From Kangiella shandongensis (GTDB lineage: Bacteria > Pseudomonadota > Gammaproteobacteria > Enterobacterales > Kangiellaceae): a stretch of 64,000 bases of DNA. The notes under the pieces are model-generated. The model worked only from the letters and a program-made list of their open reading frames with translations. It had not been told where the DNA came from and ran no database searches. Location: assembly GCF_020005365.1 (NCBI RefSeq), contig NZ_JACNML010000001.1:1-64000 (forward strand). The letters run 5' to 3'. Position numbers and translations under genes: made by a program. The stretch's first letter is position 1; each line of letters starts with the position of its first letter. Positions 35,564-45,324 of the stretch are shown here, one piece after another.

Positions 35564-37030
35564 ATGTTGCACAAAAATTTATTTATTAATAATCAATGGC
35601 TTGCTGGCGAAGGCTCGTCTTTCAAATCCATCAATCCAGCCGATGGCAGTACCGTTTGGGAATCCAACAGCGCGACTCCCGATCAGGTTAGCGACGCGAT
35701 TATGGCCGCACAGAAAGCAGGCTGGGAATGGAGCCAATATAGCCTTGATGATCGCATTGCCATCATTAAAAAGTTTGAGCAACTGGTTAGAGATAACAAA
35801 GAAAAGATCGCCGAGTTAATTTCTCAGGAAACAGGTAAACCTTTCTGGGAAACATTAACCGAAGCAGGCGCCATGGCTGGTAAAATTGATATTTCTATTA
35901 AAGCCTACCATGAACGCACTGGCATTAAAGAAACAGAAACAGCTACGGGTCAGACGGCGCTTCGTCATAAGCCCCACGGTGTATTAGCAGTTTTTGGGCC
36001 TTATAACTTCCCAGCACACTTACCGAATGGACACATAGTTCCGGCGCTAATCGCAGGTAACACTATTGTCTTTAAACCAAGCGAATTAACGCCTGCAATA
36101 GCAGAACTAACGATTCGCTTGTGGGAATCTGCAGGCTTACCAGCAGGCGTCATTAACCTGGTTCAGGGTGAAGTCGACACAGGCGTGGCACTGGCTAGCC
36201 ACCCTCAGGTAGACGGCATCTTATTCACGGGTAGTGAAACTGTCGGTAACATTTTACATAAACAGGTTGCCGGCCAACCCGGCAAAGTATTAGCTCTTGA
36301 AATGGGTGGTAATAACCCATTAATCGTTGGTGATATTAACGATGTTAATGGTGCGGTTTATCACACCATTCAATCTGCTTACCTATCGGCCGGACAGCGC
36401 TGTACCTGTGCGCGTCGTCTGTTTGTTCCGAAGACTAAAGAAGGCGATATCTTCTTAGACAAACTGACCGAAGCAACTGCCAATATTCGCGTCAGCCATT
36501 ACAATGATGATGAGCAACCATTTATCGGCCCTGTGGTCTCGGAAAAAGCAGCGCTTGATCTATTAGCTGCACAAGACAACTTAATCACCAAAGGTGCTAA
36601 AGCTTTAGTCAAAATGGAGCATTTAGAAAAAGGTACCGGCTTTGTCAACCCGGCCATTCTCGAAGTAAGCGACGTTGAACTTGAAGACGAAGAATACTTT
36701 GGCCCTTTATTGCAGGTTATCCGTTACGATAACTTTGAAGATGCTATTGTAGAGTCGAACAATACGCGCTTCGGCTTATCAGCAGGCTTATTAAGCGATA
36801 ACAAAGCACAATATGAAGAATTCTATACTAAAATTCGTGCGGGTATCGTTAACTGGAACAACCAAACTACGGGTGCAGCTGGCACAGCTCCGTTTGGTGG
36901 GGTAGGTAACTCAGGCAACCATCGGCCAAGTGCTTATTATGCTGCCGATTACTGCGCATATCCGGTCGCTTCGATCGAGAATAATGCATGCTTATTACCT
37001 GAAAACCTAGCTCCAGGAGTGAAACTTTAA
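35564..37030 (+). CDS. astD: Succinylglutamate-semialdehyde dehydrogenase
   Basis: NAD-dependent oxidation of succinylglutamate semialdehyde to succinylglutamate, the fourth Ast step. It is an aldehyde dehydrogenase with [24 protein letters not shown], the general-base Glu in [13 protein letters not shown] and the catalytic Cys in [13 protein letters not shown]. The ATG at 35564 ([15 protein letters not shown]) is right for the family. The open frame back to 35465 overlaps astA and encodes an unrelated stretch. The stop overlaps the astB start by one base. Confidence 0.95.
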   Translation: MLHKNLFINNQWLAGEGSSFKSINPADGSTVWESNSATPDQVSDAIMAAQKAGWEWSQYSLDDRIAIIKKFEQLVRDNKEKIAELISQETGKPFWETLTEAGAMAGKIDISIKAYHERTGIKETETATGQTALRHKPHGVLAVFGPYNFPAHLPNGHIVPALIAGNTIVFKPSELTPAIAELTIRLWESAGLPAGVINLVQGEVDTGVALASHPQVDGILFTGSETVGNILHKQVAGQPGKVLALEMGGNNPLIVGDINDVNGAVYHTIQSAYLSAGQRCTCARRLFVPKTKEGDIFLDKLTEATANIRVSHYNDDEQPFIGPVVSEKAALDLLAAQDNLITKGAKALVKMEHLEKGTGFVNPAILEVSDVELEDEEYFGPLLQVIRYDNFEDAIVESNNTRFGLSAGLLSDNKAQYEEFYTKIRAGIVNWNNQTTGAAGTAPFGGVGNSGNHRPSAYYAADYCAYPVASIENNACLLPENLAPGVKL

Positions 37031-38391
37031 TGAGCAAGAGAGCTTTTGAGTTTAACTTTGACGGTCTCGTCGGCCCAACACATAACTATGCAGGCCTGTC
37101 GCACGGTAACGTCGCTTCGACAGCAAATGCAAACCTGGTCGCTAGACCTAAAGAGGCGGCTAAGCAAGGCCTGGCAAAAATGAAGGCACTGCATGATATG
37201 GGACTTAAACAGGGTGTATTAGCGCCTATGGAACGTCCTGACGTATTTACACTGCGCAAGTTAGGCTTTACCGGCAGCGATGCTCAGGTCATCATCAAAG
37301 CTGCCAAACAGGCACCTAAGGTTTTAGCTGCCTGCAGTTCGGCGTCGAGCATGTGGACCGCAAATGCCTGTACTATGGCGCCATCTAGCGATACTGCAGA
37401 CGGCAAGGCGCACTTTACACCAGCAAATCTTGCAAACAAATTCCATCGTTCGATTGAGCATCCAACAACGGGCCGCGTTCTTAAAGCCATGTTCAACAAT
37501 GATAAGCACTTTGCACACCACCCGGCTCTGCCTATGGGCGACCACTTTGGTGACGAAGGTGCCGCAAATCATACGCGCTTTGTCGATGTCAATGCTGAGA
37601 AAGGTTATGGCAAAAAAGGCCTGCACTTTTTCGTTTATGGAAAATATGCTTTTGATAGCAGCAAGCCAGCGCCACACAAATATCCGGCTCGCCAAACTTT
37701 CGAAGCTTCCCAGGCAGTTGCCCGTTTACACATGTTGGACAGTGACAATGTAGTGTTCGCACAACAAAATCCGCATGTAATTGATAAAGGCGTGTTTCAC
37801 AATGACGTGATATCGGTCGGTAACGGTAATGTGTTATTTACCCACCAAAAAGCCTTCCTAAATCAAATGCAGGTCTACACCGAGTTAGAGCAGGCATTTG
37901 ACGGCGAAGAATTCCACGTGGTGGAAGTGGGTGCTAATGATGTTCCAGTTGAGGATGCTGTTAAGTCTTATCTCTTTAACAGCCAGCTGGTTTCGTTAGA
38001 AGACGGCAACATGGCGATTATTGCTCCGGGCGAATGTGAAACGATACCTTCAGTCAAAGAGTATCTGGACTGGTTAGTGGAGCAAGACACGCCAATCAAA
38101 GAAGTGAAAATCTTCGATGTGAAACAATCCATGCAAAACGGCGGTGGCCCGGCATGTCTGCGTCAACGTGTCGTACTTAATGAAACAGAAGTTAGCGCCA
38201 TGAACCAAAACGTGCTGATGTCTGATGACTTATTTAACCAGTTAAATACCTGGGTCGATAAGCGTTATCGCGAGACACTGGAAGAAATTGACTTGGCCGA
38301 TCCAAGCTTACTAACAGAATCGCGCACAGCATTAGACGAGTTAACTCAGATCTTAAGCTTAGGTTCGGTTTACCCGTTCCAACTTGTCTAG
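37030..38391 (+). CDS. astB: N-succinylarginine dihydrolase
   Basis: Second Ast step: succinylarginine to succinylornithine, with release of ammonia and carbon dioxide. It has the amidinotransferase-like fold with [24 protein letters not shown] at the start, [41 protein letters not shown], and the catalytic Cys near the end in [15 protein letters not shown]. Its 453 residues match the family (447 in E. coli). The locus lacks astE, which must lie elsewhere. Confidence 0.96.
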   Translation: MSKRAFEFNFDGLVGPTHNYAGLSHGNVASTANANLVARPKEAAKQGLAKMKALHDMGLKQGVLAPMERPDVFTLRKLGFTGSDAQVIIKAAKQAPKVLAACSSASSMWTANACTMAPSSDTADGKAHFTPANLANKFHRSIEHPTTGRVLKAMFNNDKHFAHHPALPMGDHFGDEGAANHTRFVDVNAEKGYGKKGLHFFVYGKYAFDSSKPAPHKYPARQTFEASQAVARLHMLDSDNVVFAQQNPHVIDKGVFHNDVISVGNGNVLFTHQKAFLNQMQVYTELEQAFDGEEFHVVEVGANDVPVEDAVKSYLFNSQLVSLEDGNMAIIAPGECETIPSVKEYLDWLVEQDTPIKEVKIFDVKQSMQNGGGPACLRQRVVLNETEVSAMNQNVLMSDDLFNQLNTWVDKRYRETLEEIDLADPSLLTESRTALDELTQILSLGSVYPFQLV

Positions 38392-38420
38392 TTTTAAGTT
38401 TTAAAACGTAAGAGACACAA

Positions 38421-38447
38421 AAAAGCCCGCGATAAAGCGGGCTTTTT
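38421..38447. terminator. Bidirectional terminator between astB and the M56 peptidase
   Basis: AAAAGCCCGC (38421-38430) pairs with GCGGGCTTTT (38437-38446) around GATAAA, with T-runs on both strands. It serves the convergent astADB and blaI-M56 operons. Confidence 0.9.
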
Positions 38448-38460
38448 ATTAGCATGAATA

Positions 38461-40491
38461 TTAATTCTCTAAAGCAAACTTCATCTGATACAACACAGCT
38501 TTCTTGCCGTAGTCCTTTTCAGCAAAGCGCCACTTTTTAATCGCATCAATGGCTTCCTTATTAAAGATACCATTAGCACTAGAGCTTTTTACTCGAACAT
38601 TGGCCGCCTTACCTTGCCCGTTAATATCAAAAGTTAAATTCACGTAGCCTTCAATATCGTTCGCCATCGCTTCTTCAGGGTAGTTAGCACGAGGTTGCTC
38701 AAGTACCGTTAAATCATCAGCTTTCGCGCTTTTATGAGCCTTTGGAGGTTTTGGAGCTTTCGGCGCCTCAGGCATTCTTGGGGGTTGAGGGATGAACATT
38801 ATTTTCTCTTCAAACTCAGCTCGTTCCTCTGTAGTCATTTTTCTCCTCTTGCCACTCTCTTCAATAAAATACTGTCCATCATCAACTAAGTAAACCTTAT
38901 CATTATCGTTCGACAAGCGAACTACTTTACGCTTTTTACCCGAAGCGTCGGATATTACTTTGACATCAATATTCTTAGCTTCAAAAACTCTTGAAGGCTG
39001 AGGTGGAACCTTCATACCTTTAGCGCGTTGCTTTCTAATTTCAGTACGTGCTTTCTCTAGATCACGTTTAGCCCGTTCAACGTCGATACGAATTTTCTTG
39101 CGCAACTTTTCGACATTCATCTGCTTCTTTGCGCGCTCTAACTCTTTTCTCGCATGCTTCATTTCTTCTTTAGAAATTTGTCCCTTTTCGTACACTCGTA
39201 CAATTTCTTCCTGTGCCAAGGCAATTTCTTCATGAGCACGCTGCACCTCTTTTTCGGCGATTTTAATTTCATCGACATGCAATTCCAGTTCGCGATGCGC
39301 CTTTTCAATTTCTTTTTCAGCCATACGCAACTCTTCTTCAGACAAATGCAATTGTTGCTCGGCTTCTTCATGAATCTTTTCGAACTCTGCCCGCTCTGCA
39401 GCGGTCATTGCACGTTTATTGCCATTGTTTTCGATAATATAATACTTATCACCTTCTTGTGTATAAACAATACCCTCGTCATTACTAAACTTTTGAATAA
39501 CTTTTTTATGACCACTATCATCGATCATAATATTTTCACTGGTGATAACTCTTTCTTCTTTAATCTCCTTATTAGCTGCATAAACCGCACAACAACTTAA
39601 TACCAGTGCCGCGCCTAAAGACATAGCTACTTTACCGGTACGATTGATGGGTTTTGTGATATTCATAATACGCTCCTCAAGTTGGTTAAAAACCTTCCAT
39701 GAGCAGAGCAAACTGACAGAGTGAGTGGCAGAAACTGTTGAAAGCAGTGCATGACCATAATCTTTGGTTCGTGAGCTATCGGTTTTATTTAACACCAGAT
39801 AATCACAGAACAACTCCTGATCATGCCGGAAATTTTTTCGAGCAATATAAATCAGTGGATTAAACCAGCCAATACAGACCAGCACATCCCATAACAGATT
39901 GAGCCATAAGTGCTTTTGCTTAATATGCTGCTCTTCGTGCTCAATAATTAACTGGATTTGCTGGACTGATAACTTCTCCGCCACATGTAGCGGGAAATAA
40001 ATCTTGGGCTTGATAAAGCCATAAACCGCTGGTGACATGTCTTTCTGATCAACGGCTATCAGGTTATAGCGTCTTGATTTAAAGAGCTCATATCCCGTTA
40101 ACTCAGTCAACGCACGTTGGATCGTCTTCAGATCTCGTCGTAACTCAACATGCTGGATCAATAATCGTAATAATAACAGCGTTGTTCCCGACAGCCAGAT
40201 AGCGCCTAGCCACCAATAGTTTTGCAGGGTTTCGACTGGCTTAATCACCATAACCGAAACCGCCTGTCCAATGTAACTAGAGCTGGCTGAGGTAAAGTCA
40301 ATCGAAGCGATAATTTTCGCCAACAGGAATCCGGCTGGAATGGCCAACCACAACAAATACGAATTATAGCTTTTAGTCGTTTTACGGATAAAAAATCGTA
40401 CCAGCAACACCGTGAGTACGATAACGCTCAGATCGAGATTAAACTGCCAGAAGGTATCCAGCCAGCCATTAAACTGCAATTCACTTAACAT
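38461..40491 (-). CDS. BlaR1-like M56 metallopeptidase fused to coiled coil and TonB C-terminal domain
   Basis: Membrane-embedded zinc protease that probably cleaves the BlaI-type repressor encoded upstream. In order: N-terminal helices (about 18-35, 44-62, 92-112), the M56 peptidase with zinc motif HEEQH (185-189) and HDQELFCDYLVL, a helix near 285-305, a first module (328-372, KKVIQKFSNDEG...TAAERAEFE), a charged coiled coil (about 366-490), a second copy of the module (518-563, KKRKVVRLSNDND...TTEERAEFE), a Pro-rich link (567-586) and a TonB C-terminal domain (about 595-676). The ATG at 40491 overlaps blaI by 11 bp. The ligand sensed is unknown. Confidence 0.85.
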   Translation of the reverse strand: MLSELQFNGWLDTFWQFNLDLSVIVLTVLLVRFFIRKTTKSYNSYLLWLAIPAGFLLAKIIASIDFTSASSSYIGQAVSVMVIKPVETLQNYWWLGAIWLSGTTLLLLRLLIQHVELRRDLKTIQRALTELTGYELFKSRRYNLIAVDQKDMSPAVYGFIKPKIYFPLHVAEKLSVQQIQLIIEHEEQHIKQKHLWLNLLWDVLVCIGWFNPLIYIARKNFRHDQELFCDYLVLNKTDSSRTKDYGHALLSTVSATHSVSLLCSWKVFNQLEERIMNITKPINRTGKVAMSLGAALVLSCCAVYAANKEIKEERVITSENIMIDDSGHKKVIQKFSNDEGIVYTQEGDKYYIIENNGNKRAMTAAERAEFEKIHEEAEQQLHLSEEELRMAEKEIEKAHRELELHVDEIKIAEKEVQRAHEEIALAQEEIVRVYEKGQISKEEMKHARKELERAKKQMNVEKLRKKIRIDVERAKRDLEKARTEIRKQRAKGMKVPPQPSRVFEAKNIDVKVISDASGKKRKVVRLSNDNDKVYLVDDGQYFIEESGKRRKMTTEERAEFEEKIMFIPQPPRMPEAPKAPKPPKAHKSAKADDLTVLEQPRANYPEEAMANDIEGYVNLTFDINGQGKAANVRVKSSSANGIFNKEAIDAIKKWRFAEKDYGKKAVLYQMKFALEN

Positions 40492-40876
40492 CGTCACGCT
40501 CCTTGTCATCCTTATCTTCCTGATCATCAAGCAAGCTTTTCAGATAATTCAATTCGTCCTTTGATAGTTGTTTGTTCTCGACAAACGTTGCCAGTAATTC
40601 TTTCATATTGCCTTTAAAGACTTTATCCAGAAAACCTTCGCTCTCATCGGCCAGGAACTCATCTCGCTCTATGGCGGGAGAGTACAAATACCGACGACCA
40701 TCTTTCTGATACGTCACGACACCCTTTTTGACTAGTCGGTTCAAAAAGGTCTTTACCGTTTTTTCGCTCCAGTCCTGCGACTGGAGTTTTTCGACCACTT
40801 CAGTACTGGATAATGGAGATTCCTGCCACAGAATATCCATCACATTTTTTTCTGCTTCACTCACTCTGATCGTCAT
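40481..40876 (-). CDS. BlaI/MecI/CopY-family transcriptional repressor
   Basis: Winged-helix repressor of the penicillinase-repressor family. The family start is clear (VSEAEKNVMDILWQESPLSSTEVVEKLQ, KTVKTFLNRLVKKGVVTYQKDGRRYLYSPAI), with a C-terminal dimerisation helix. Its 131 residues are normal. Two TACA-N2-TGTA palindromes lie just upstream, matching how the family binds. The gene overlaps that of the M56 peptidase, so the pair forms a BlaI-BlaR1-like signalling unit; no beta-lactamase gene is nearby. The regulon is unknown. Confidence 0.9.
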   Translation of the reverse strand: MTIRVSEAEKNVMDILWQESPLSSTEVVEKLQSQDWSEKTVKTFLNRLVKKGVVTYQKDGRRYLYSPAIERDEFLADESEGFLDKVFKGNMKELLATFVENKQLSKDELNYLKSLLDDQEDKDDKERDDVK

Positions 40877-40913
40877 ACTCGACTCACATCAGTTAATTTC
40901 ATTCTATATTTAT

Positions 40914-40956
40914 GATTACAGCTGTAATCCACAACTTAAAGATTACACCTGTAATC
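40914..40956. promoter_or_regulatory. Paired BlaI/MecI-type operators
   Basis: GATTACAGCTGTAATC (40914-40929) is a perfect 16-base palindrome, and GATTACACCTGTAATC (40941-40956) differs from it at one central base. Both carry the TACA-N2-TGTA core known for BlaI/MecI repressors. Centres are 27 bp apart. They lie 38-80 bp ahead of the blaI start, predicting autorepression. Confidence 0.85.
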
Positions 40957-41017
40957 GTTGTCAGTCAAGCTTGAAGTTACTTGTTTTTCATAAGGCTTCT
41001 CTGTTGTGGCTAAAGAA

Positions 41018-41085
41018 CTAGCAATCACGGCGTGAGACTCAAGGTTTATCACCCTCAACCCGTCGCTCACAACAAAGAGTGATAG
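41018..41085. repeat. Structured hairpin element, copy C
   Basis: Head CTAGCAATCACGGCG (41018-41032), short stem GTGAG/CTCAC (41032-41036/41066-41070), and tail CAACAAAG-AGTG-ATAG (41070-41085). The extra bases at the two ends pair with each other (TCAC with GTGA) inside the CTA/TAG closure. It shares head and tail with copies A and B but has a shorter stem and a different tip. Confidence 0.55.
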
Positions 41086-41223
41086 TTTTTTAGGCACACC
41101 CTTAAGCTGAGCTTACTTTACTGCTCAGCAGTGGAGACTTATGGAGAATAAGTAGCCCCATAGATTTGCAGTTTTTTGTGCAATGACTTAGAGTTCATAA
41201 ATCTTCAACTAACGACTAAAACA

Positions 41224-42600
41224 ATGAACTTAAGCGTTAAGATTCTAATTTTCATGGTTGTGGGAGCCATTGTTGGTTTTTTATTCCTGCAATTCGGTGG
41301 CTACGACTGCTCTGGTTTTTTAACTCAAACTAAAACCATGGCACTGGACATGGACAGCTGGGCCGGCAAAAAAGCTTTATTAGCCGCTGGCGAGGCCAAC
41401 TGTAGTATTTTGCAGGAACAAAGCTGGGCTTATAACTATATGGTTGAAGGCCTGTTTAACATCGGTGGTAGCCTCTTCATCAATGCATTAAAAATGTTAA
41501 TGGTTCCATTGGTTTTAGTCTCACTGGTTTGCGGTGTTTGCTCATTGGCCGATCCATCAAAACTTGGCCGTTTGAGTTTAAAGTCTATTGGTTTGTACTT
41601 ACTTACTACGGCTATTGCGTTAACACTGGCGTTAACCTTAGCTTCTATTTTCCAGCCCGGAATTGGCATGCCAGTTGGTGATGCCACTTTTGATGCCAGC
41701 GAAAAACCGCCTCTAACCGATGTCATTATCAACATCATTCCAACCAACCCGTTCGAAGCCATGTTCAATGCCAATATGTTGCAAATTATCGTATTTGCGA
41801 TTCTGATTGGCCTGGCTATTACCTTATCTGGGGAACAGGGTAAACGCATTGGCAACTGGTTTAACGACGCCAATAAAGTCGTTATGGAACTGGTTAATAT
41901 CGTCATGCGATTTGCACCTTACGGCGTGTTTTTCCTGATCGCTAAAACCTTTGCCACCTTCCCGTTCTCCGATCTGGTAGGTTCCCTGGGCAGCTACTTT
42001 ATTCTGGTTATAGCAGGCTTGATACTACATGCAGTACTAAGCTACAGCGTACTAATTACGCTTTTTGCCCGCCTCAACCCAATTAACTTTTTCAAAGGTA
42101 TGTGGCCAGCGATGATTACTGCTTTTGGTACTTCAAGCAGTAACGCAACCTTACCCGTAACAATGCGCTGCGCCGAAATGAACCTTGGTGTTCATAAAAA
42201 CACCTTTTCTTTCACCCTGCCACTCGGTGCAACCATTAATATGGACGGCACTGCCATCATGCAAGGTATTGCTACCCTGTTTATCGCTCAGGCCTACGGT
42301 GTCGACCTAAGCATGGCGCAACTACTGACAGTAGTCTTAACAGCCACACTGGCCTCAATTGGTACAGCCGGTGTGCCGAGTGTTGGTTTGATTTTACTGG
42401 CGGGTGTACTGACTCAGGTCAACCTTCCGGTGGAGGCCATTGGTATGATCTTAGGGATTGATCGTCTGCTGGATATGACACGAACGGCAGTCAATATTAC
42501 TGGTGATGCCGCGGTTACGACGATCGTCGCAAAGTCCGAAAACGAAATTGAACTGAAAACCTTCAACGATCCGTTCAACCACAGTAATTTCGATGACTGA
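41224..42600 (+). CDS. Dicarboxylate/amino acid:cation symporter (DAACS/GltP family)
   Basis: Inner-membrane secondary carrier that imports glutamate, aspartate or C4-dicarboxylates with sodium or protons. Family signatures are the serine-rich hairpin FGTSSSNATLPVTMRCAEMNLGV, the cation-binding NMDGTAIMQGIATLFIAQ, and GTAGVPSVGLILLAGVL followed by DRLLDMTRTAVNITGDA with the substrate-binding Asp/Arg/Asn. Eight hydrophobic segments are visible. A long first extracellular loop (about residues 25-65, with two Cys) is unusual. The ATG at 41224 (MNLSVKILIF) is chosen over the open frame from 41176. Confidence 0.92.
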   Translation: MNLSVKILIFMVVGAIVGFLFLQFGGYDCSGFLTQTKTMALDMDSWAGKKALLAAGEANCSILQEQSWAYNYMVEGLFNIGGSLFINALKMLMVPLVLVSLVCGVCSLADPSKLGRLSLKSIGLYLLTTAIALTLALTLASIFQPGIGMPVGDATFDASEKPPLTDVIINIIPTNPFEAMFNANMLQIIVFAILIGLAITLSGEQGKRIGNWFNDANKVVMELVNIVMRFAPYGVFFLIAKTFATFPFSDLVGSLGSYFILVIAGLILHAVLSYSVLITLFARLNPINFFKGMWPAMITAFGTSSSNATLPVTMRCAEMNLGVHKNTFSFTLPLGATINMDGTAIMQGIATLFIAQAYGVDLSMAQLLTVVLTATLASIGTAGVPSVGLILLAGVLTQVNLPVEAIGMILGIDRLLDMTRTAVNITGDAAVTTIVAKSENEIELKTFNDPFNHSNFDD

Positions 42601-42619
42601 ACAACTGTAAAGGATAGCA

Positions 42620-43150
42620 ATGAAAAGGAATCTTTGGCCTTTATTTCTGTGCCTATTGATAGTGGGGTGCTCACACATCCCACTATCCACCATGCTCAGC
42701 ATGTCGACATTTGATGAGGAAGATTTTGTTGAGCTGGATGCTAAAGATATTCGCGCGAAAATCATCACCAATACCCCCAGGAAGTTTGTTAAGGATAGCA
42801 CTCAACTTCAATTCAAACTTTTAACCCCGAATCATAAAATAGATAAAACTCTTAGCCTGGACATCATCAGCGATGACGCAATTTCTGAAAAAAGCTGGCT
42901 TGGAAATAAAATAGTGAAGCATACCACTGTGTTTAAGCTATCAGGGCCAGCGATAAAAGAGTTCCGGGCGCTACAGCAATCACCAGCCCTGCATACACGC
43001 TCTGGCGACAATAAATTCCACTTTACAATTAGCTGGAGGTTTGAGGGAGGTCCCCCGGAGCACTTCACGATTCAGGCTGACTTAATGCTAGTTCCAGAAG
43101 ACGGCTACTTTACCTTAATTGACAACTATCAATTTTCTCAAAACGAATAA
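42620..43150 (+). CDS. Putative lipoprotein of unknown function
   Basis: Not recognised. The 176-residue protein has a lipoprotein signal (MKRNLWPLFLCLLIVGC), with Cys17 followed by Ser, predicting the outer membrane. The mature part is mixed alpha/beta with no catalytic motif seen (VELDAKDIRAKIITN, HFTISWRFEGGPPEHFTIQADLMLVP). It starts 19 bp after the symporter and is probably on the same transcript, though a functional link is not shown. Confidence 0.75.
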   Translation: MKRNLWPLFLCLLIVGCSHIPLSTMLSMSTFDEEDFVELDAKDIRAKIITNTPRKFVKDSTQLQFKLLTPNHKIDKTLSLDIISDDAISEKSWLGNKIVKHTTVFKLSGPAIKEFRALQQSPALHTRSGDNKFHFTISWRFEGGPPEHFTIQADLMLVPEDGYFTLIDNYQFSQNE

Positions 43151-43396
43151 CGGCAAAAAAGCTCATAGAAGTCTTTATTATCACTGAGTCCAACACGCCC
43201 CCTCAATTGAAGACTTTTACCAAGACACTTAAAGTCACGAAGGTTCAACTAACTAACCATAGACGAACTATATCACATCAATGTCTTCCAGGTTTGCACC
43301 ATGCTATTCAGCTCAGCAGGGGTAACGACGTCTATCTAAACCATTACGGTTCCCTTCTGTAGTATCTCCAATAAACTTAACCGAAATAATCAAAGC

Positions 43397-45313
43397 TTAT
43401 AACAAATATTGCTGATAAAAACGCAGCTCTGTATTAAACGCCTTAATGATAGTATCCGGTTTTCTAAAGCCATGGCCTTCACCTTCGAAGGTAATATACT
43501 CATAAGGTAAACCTTTAGCCTTAAGCGCCTCGACCATCGCTTCAGCCTGATTCGGTGGCACCACTTTATCCTCTACCCCCTGTAAAATAAGAATCGGACA
43601 AGATAGTTGATCAGTATAATTTACTGGGGAGCGCTCTTGATAAGTTCCTGCCTGCTCCGGGTAAGATCCTACCAGACTATCCAGGTAGCGTATTTCAAAT
43701 TTGTGACTATCCTGCGATAAAGACACCAGATCCGCCACGCCATAACGGCTCATACCGGCCTTAAAAGCATCGTGGAATGTCAGAGCACACAAGGTGGTAT
43801 AACCGCCTGCCGAGCCGCCGCGAATAGCCATGCGCTCACCATCAACCAAGCCTTGCTGCGCCAGGTAACGCCCCATGGCGATACAGTCATCGACGTCGAG
43901 CAGCCCCCACTGGCCCCGCAGCCTGTCACGATAAGCTCGGCCATAACCGGTACTGCCGCGGTAGTTGACGTCCGCAACCGCAAAGCCGCGACTGGTCCAA
44001 AACTGTATTTTTGAATCTAATCCGCTGTCTGCCATGGCAGTAGGTCCACCGTGACTCATGACGATCAGAGGCGGCTTTTCACCAGCCGGAGCCTCGTATC
44101 CACTGTTAGTTGGTGGGTAAAAGAAGCCATGTGCGATATCGCCATGCGAGGTATCAAAGCTGACATGTTGCGCCTTGGAAATGTCATCCTCAGGCGTATT
44201 TTGCTCTAATTCGGATAATACAGAATGGCTTTCAATCTGGTGCTGCTCATTAAGGGATAACTCAATAACAGACTCTGGCTGGGTTGGGTTGGCAGCGATA
44301 AAGTAAACCTTACTGCCCTGGTCGGAACGACTAACGACCATTTGCCCATTAAATGCCGTCCACTGCTCTGTCAGAAGACTTATCGAGCGCGTTTCAAGGT
44401 TAATCAGATATAACGCCTGCGATGCTTTTCGAGTACCAATCGCCAGCAGGGTGCTTGCGTCCAATTGTTGCCAGATATGACAACCAAAGACCCATTGCGG
44501 CAGGCCAAACTCGATTTCTGAAAATTGATGCAACGCTTTTTCGGCACCGAGCCGATACAGGTGCCACCAACCGTCATAGTCGGCACCAAATATTAACTGA
44601 TTGTCATGACTCCAGTCGGGCTGGTAGGCAGAAATATTCTTTTGAGCTATAACTGCCTGCGGGTTTGCTACAGCACCGCCGGTCCAGTCAGCACACCAGA
44701 TCTCGGTTTCATCCCACGGCATATTGGGGTGGTTCCAGCATAACCAGCTAATACGTTTTCCGTCAGGGCTGATGCGCGGGTTGGAGTAAAAATCATAACC
44801 TTGCGCGATAACTTCAACCGACTGAGTACCGTCCAAGGGGATCTTGACCAACTCGTTAATCACCTCATTGCTTTCGTGGCGTTCACGCACACAGACCGTA
44901 TAGTCCCCCTCCGGCGCAATACAGCCATCGTTATAGCGCCAACTTCTTTTTGTCGGCGGTTCAGGAGTCAAAGCCTCAATCGTTAGCGTCTTCAGGTCCT
45001 GTCGATAGAGCCGCTGCTCTTCATCATCGACAAATAACAGGTAGTCCTCATTGAGCCAGAAGTCTGCCCCACCGTATTCGTGTACACGAGTGCGAACGTT
45101 ATAGGGCTCCGGTGTCATATCTTCGCGCTGACCATTGATACAGCGGACAATAACACCTCGACCTTGCTCTTCTGGTCTCCCCTCAAGCCAGTACACGGCT
45201 TTTGAAGTAGCGTGAATTTGTCCAAGTCGCGTTGACTTGCTGGCCAACTGTTCAGCGCTGATGGGAGACTCCCATAGACCAAAAGATTTAACTATTTTTT
45301 GTTGTTCACTCAT
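43397..45313 (-). CDS. S9-family serine peptidase (acylaminoacyl-peptidase-like)
   Basis: Prolyl-oligopeptidase-type enzyme that trims short peptides. The N-terminal beta-propeller (about residues 40-370) has repeats such as PRISPDGKRISWLCWNHPNMPWDETEIW. The alpha/beta-hydrolase domain has nucleophile Ser501 in RGGSAGGYTTL, an Asp in LQGVEDKVVPP and His614 in EGEGHGFRKP. The oxyanion region HGGPTAMADSGLDSKIQFWTSRG is typical. No signal peptide is seen, so it is cytoplasmic. Its 638 residues are typical. It lies 11 bp after tpm. Confidence 0.92.
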   Translation of the reverse strand: MSEQQKIVKSFGLWESPISAEQLASKSTRLGQIHATSKAVYWLEGRPEEQGRGVIVRCINGQREDMTPEPYNVRTRVHEYGGADFWLNEDYLLFVDDEEQRLYRQDLKTLTIEALTPEPPTKRSWRYNDGCIAPEGDYTVCVRERHESNEVINELVKIPLDGTQSVEVIAQGYDFYSNPRISPDGKRISWLCWNHPNMPWDETEIWCADWTGGAVANPQAVIAQKNISAYQPDWSHDNQLIFGADYDGWWHLYRLGAEKALHQFSEIEFGLPQWVFGCHIWQQLDASTLLAIGTRKASQALYLINLETRSISLLTEQWTAFNGQMVVSRSDQGSKVYFIAANPTQPESVIELSLNEQHQIESHSVLSELEQNTPEDDISKAQHVSFDTSHGDIAHGFFYPPTNSGYEAPAGEKPPLIVMSHGGPTAMADSGLDSKIQFWTSRGFAVADVNYRGSTGYGRAYRDRLRGQWGLLDVDDCIAMGRYLAQQGLVDGERMAIRGGSAGGYTTLCALTFHDAFKAGMSRYGVADLVSLSQDSHKFEIRYLDSLVGSYPEQAGTYQERSPVNYTDQLSCPILILQGVEDKVVPPNQAEAMVEALKAKGLPYEYITFEGEGHGFRKPDTIIKAFNTELRFYQQYLL

Positions 45314-45324
45314 ACATCACTCAA

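Larger units (their letters stand above)
40877..41223. other. Divergent control region between blaI and the symporter gene
   Basis: No gene is seen in this 347-base gap. It contains two MecI-type operators (40914-40956), structured hairpin element copy C (41018-41085) and a short perfect hairpin GCTGAGC/GCTCAGC (41106-41129). Confidence 0.6.
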
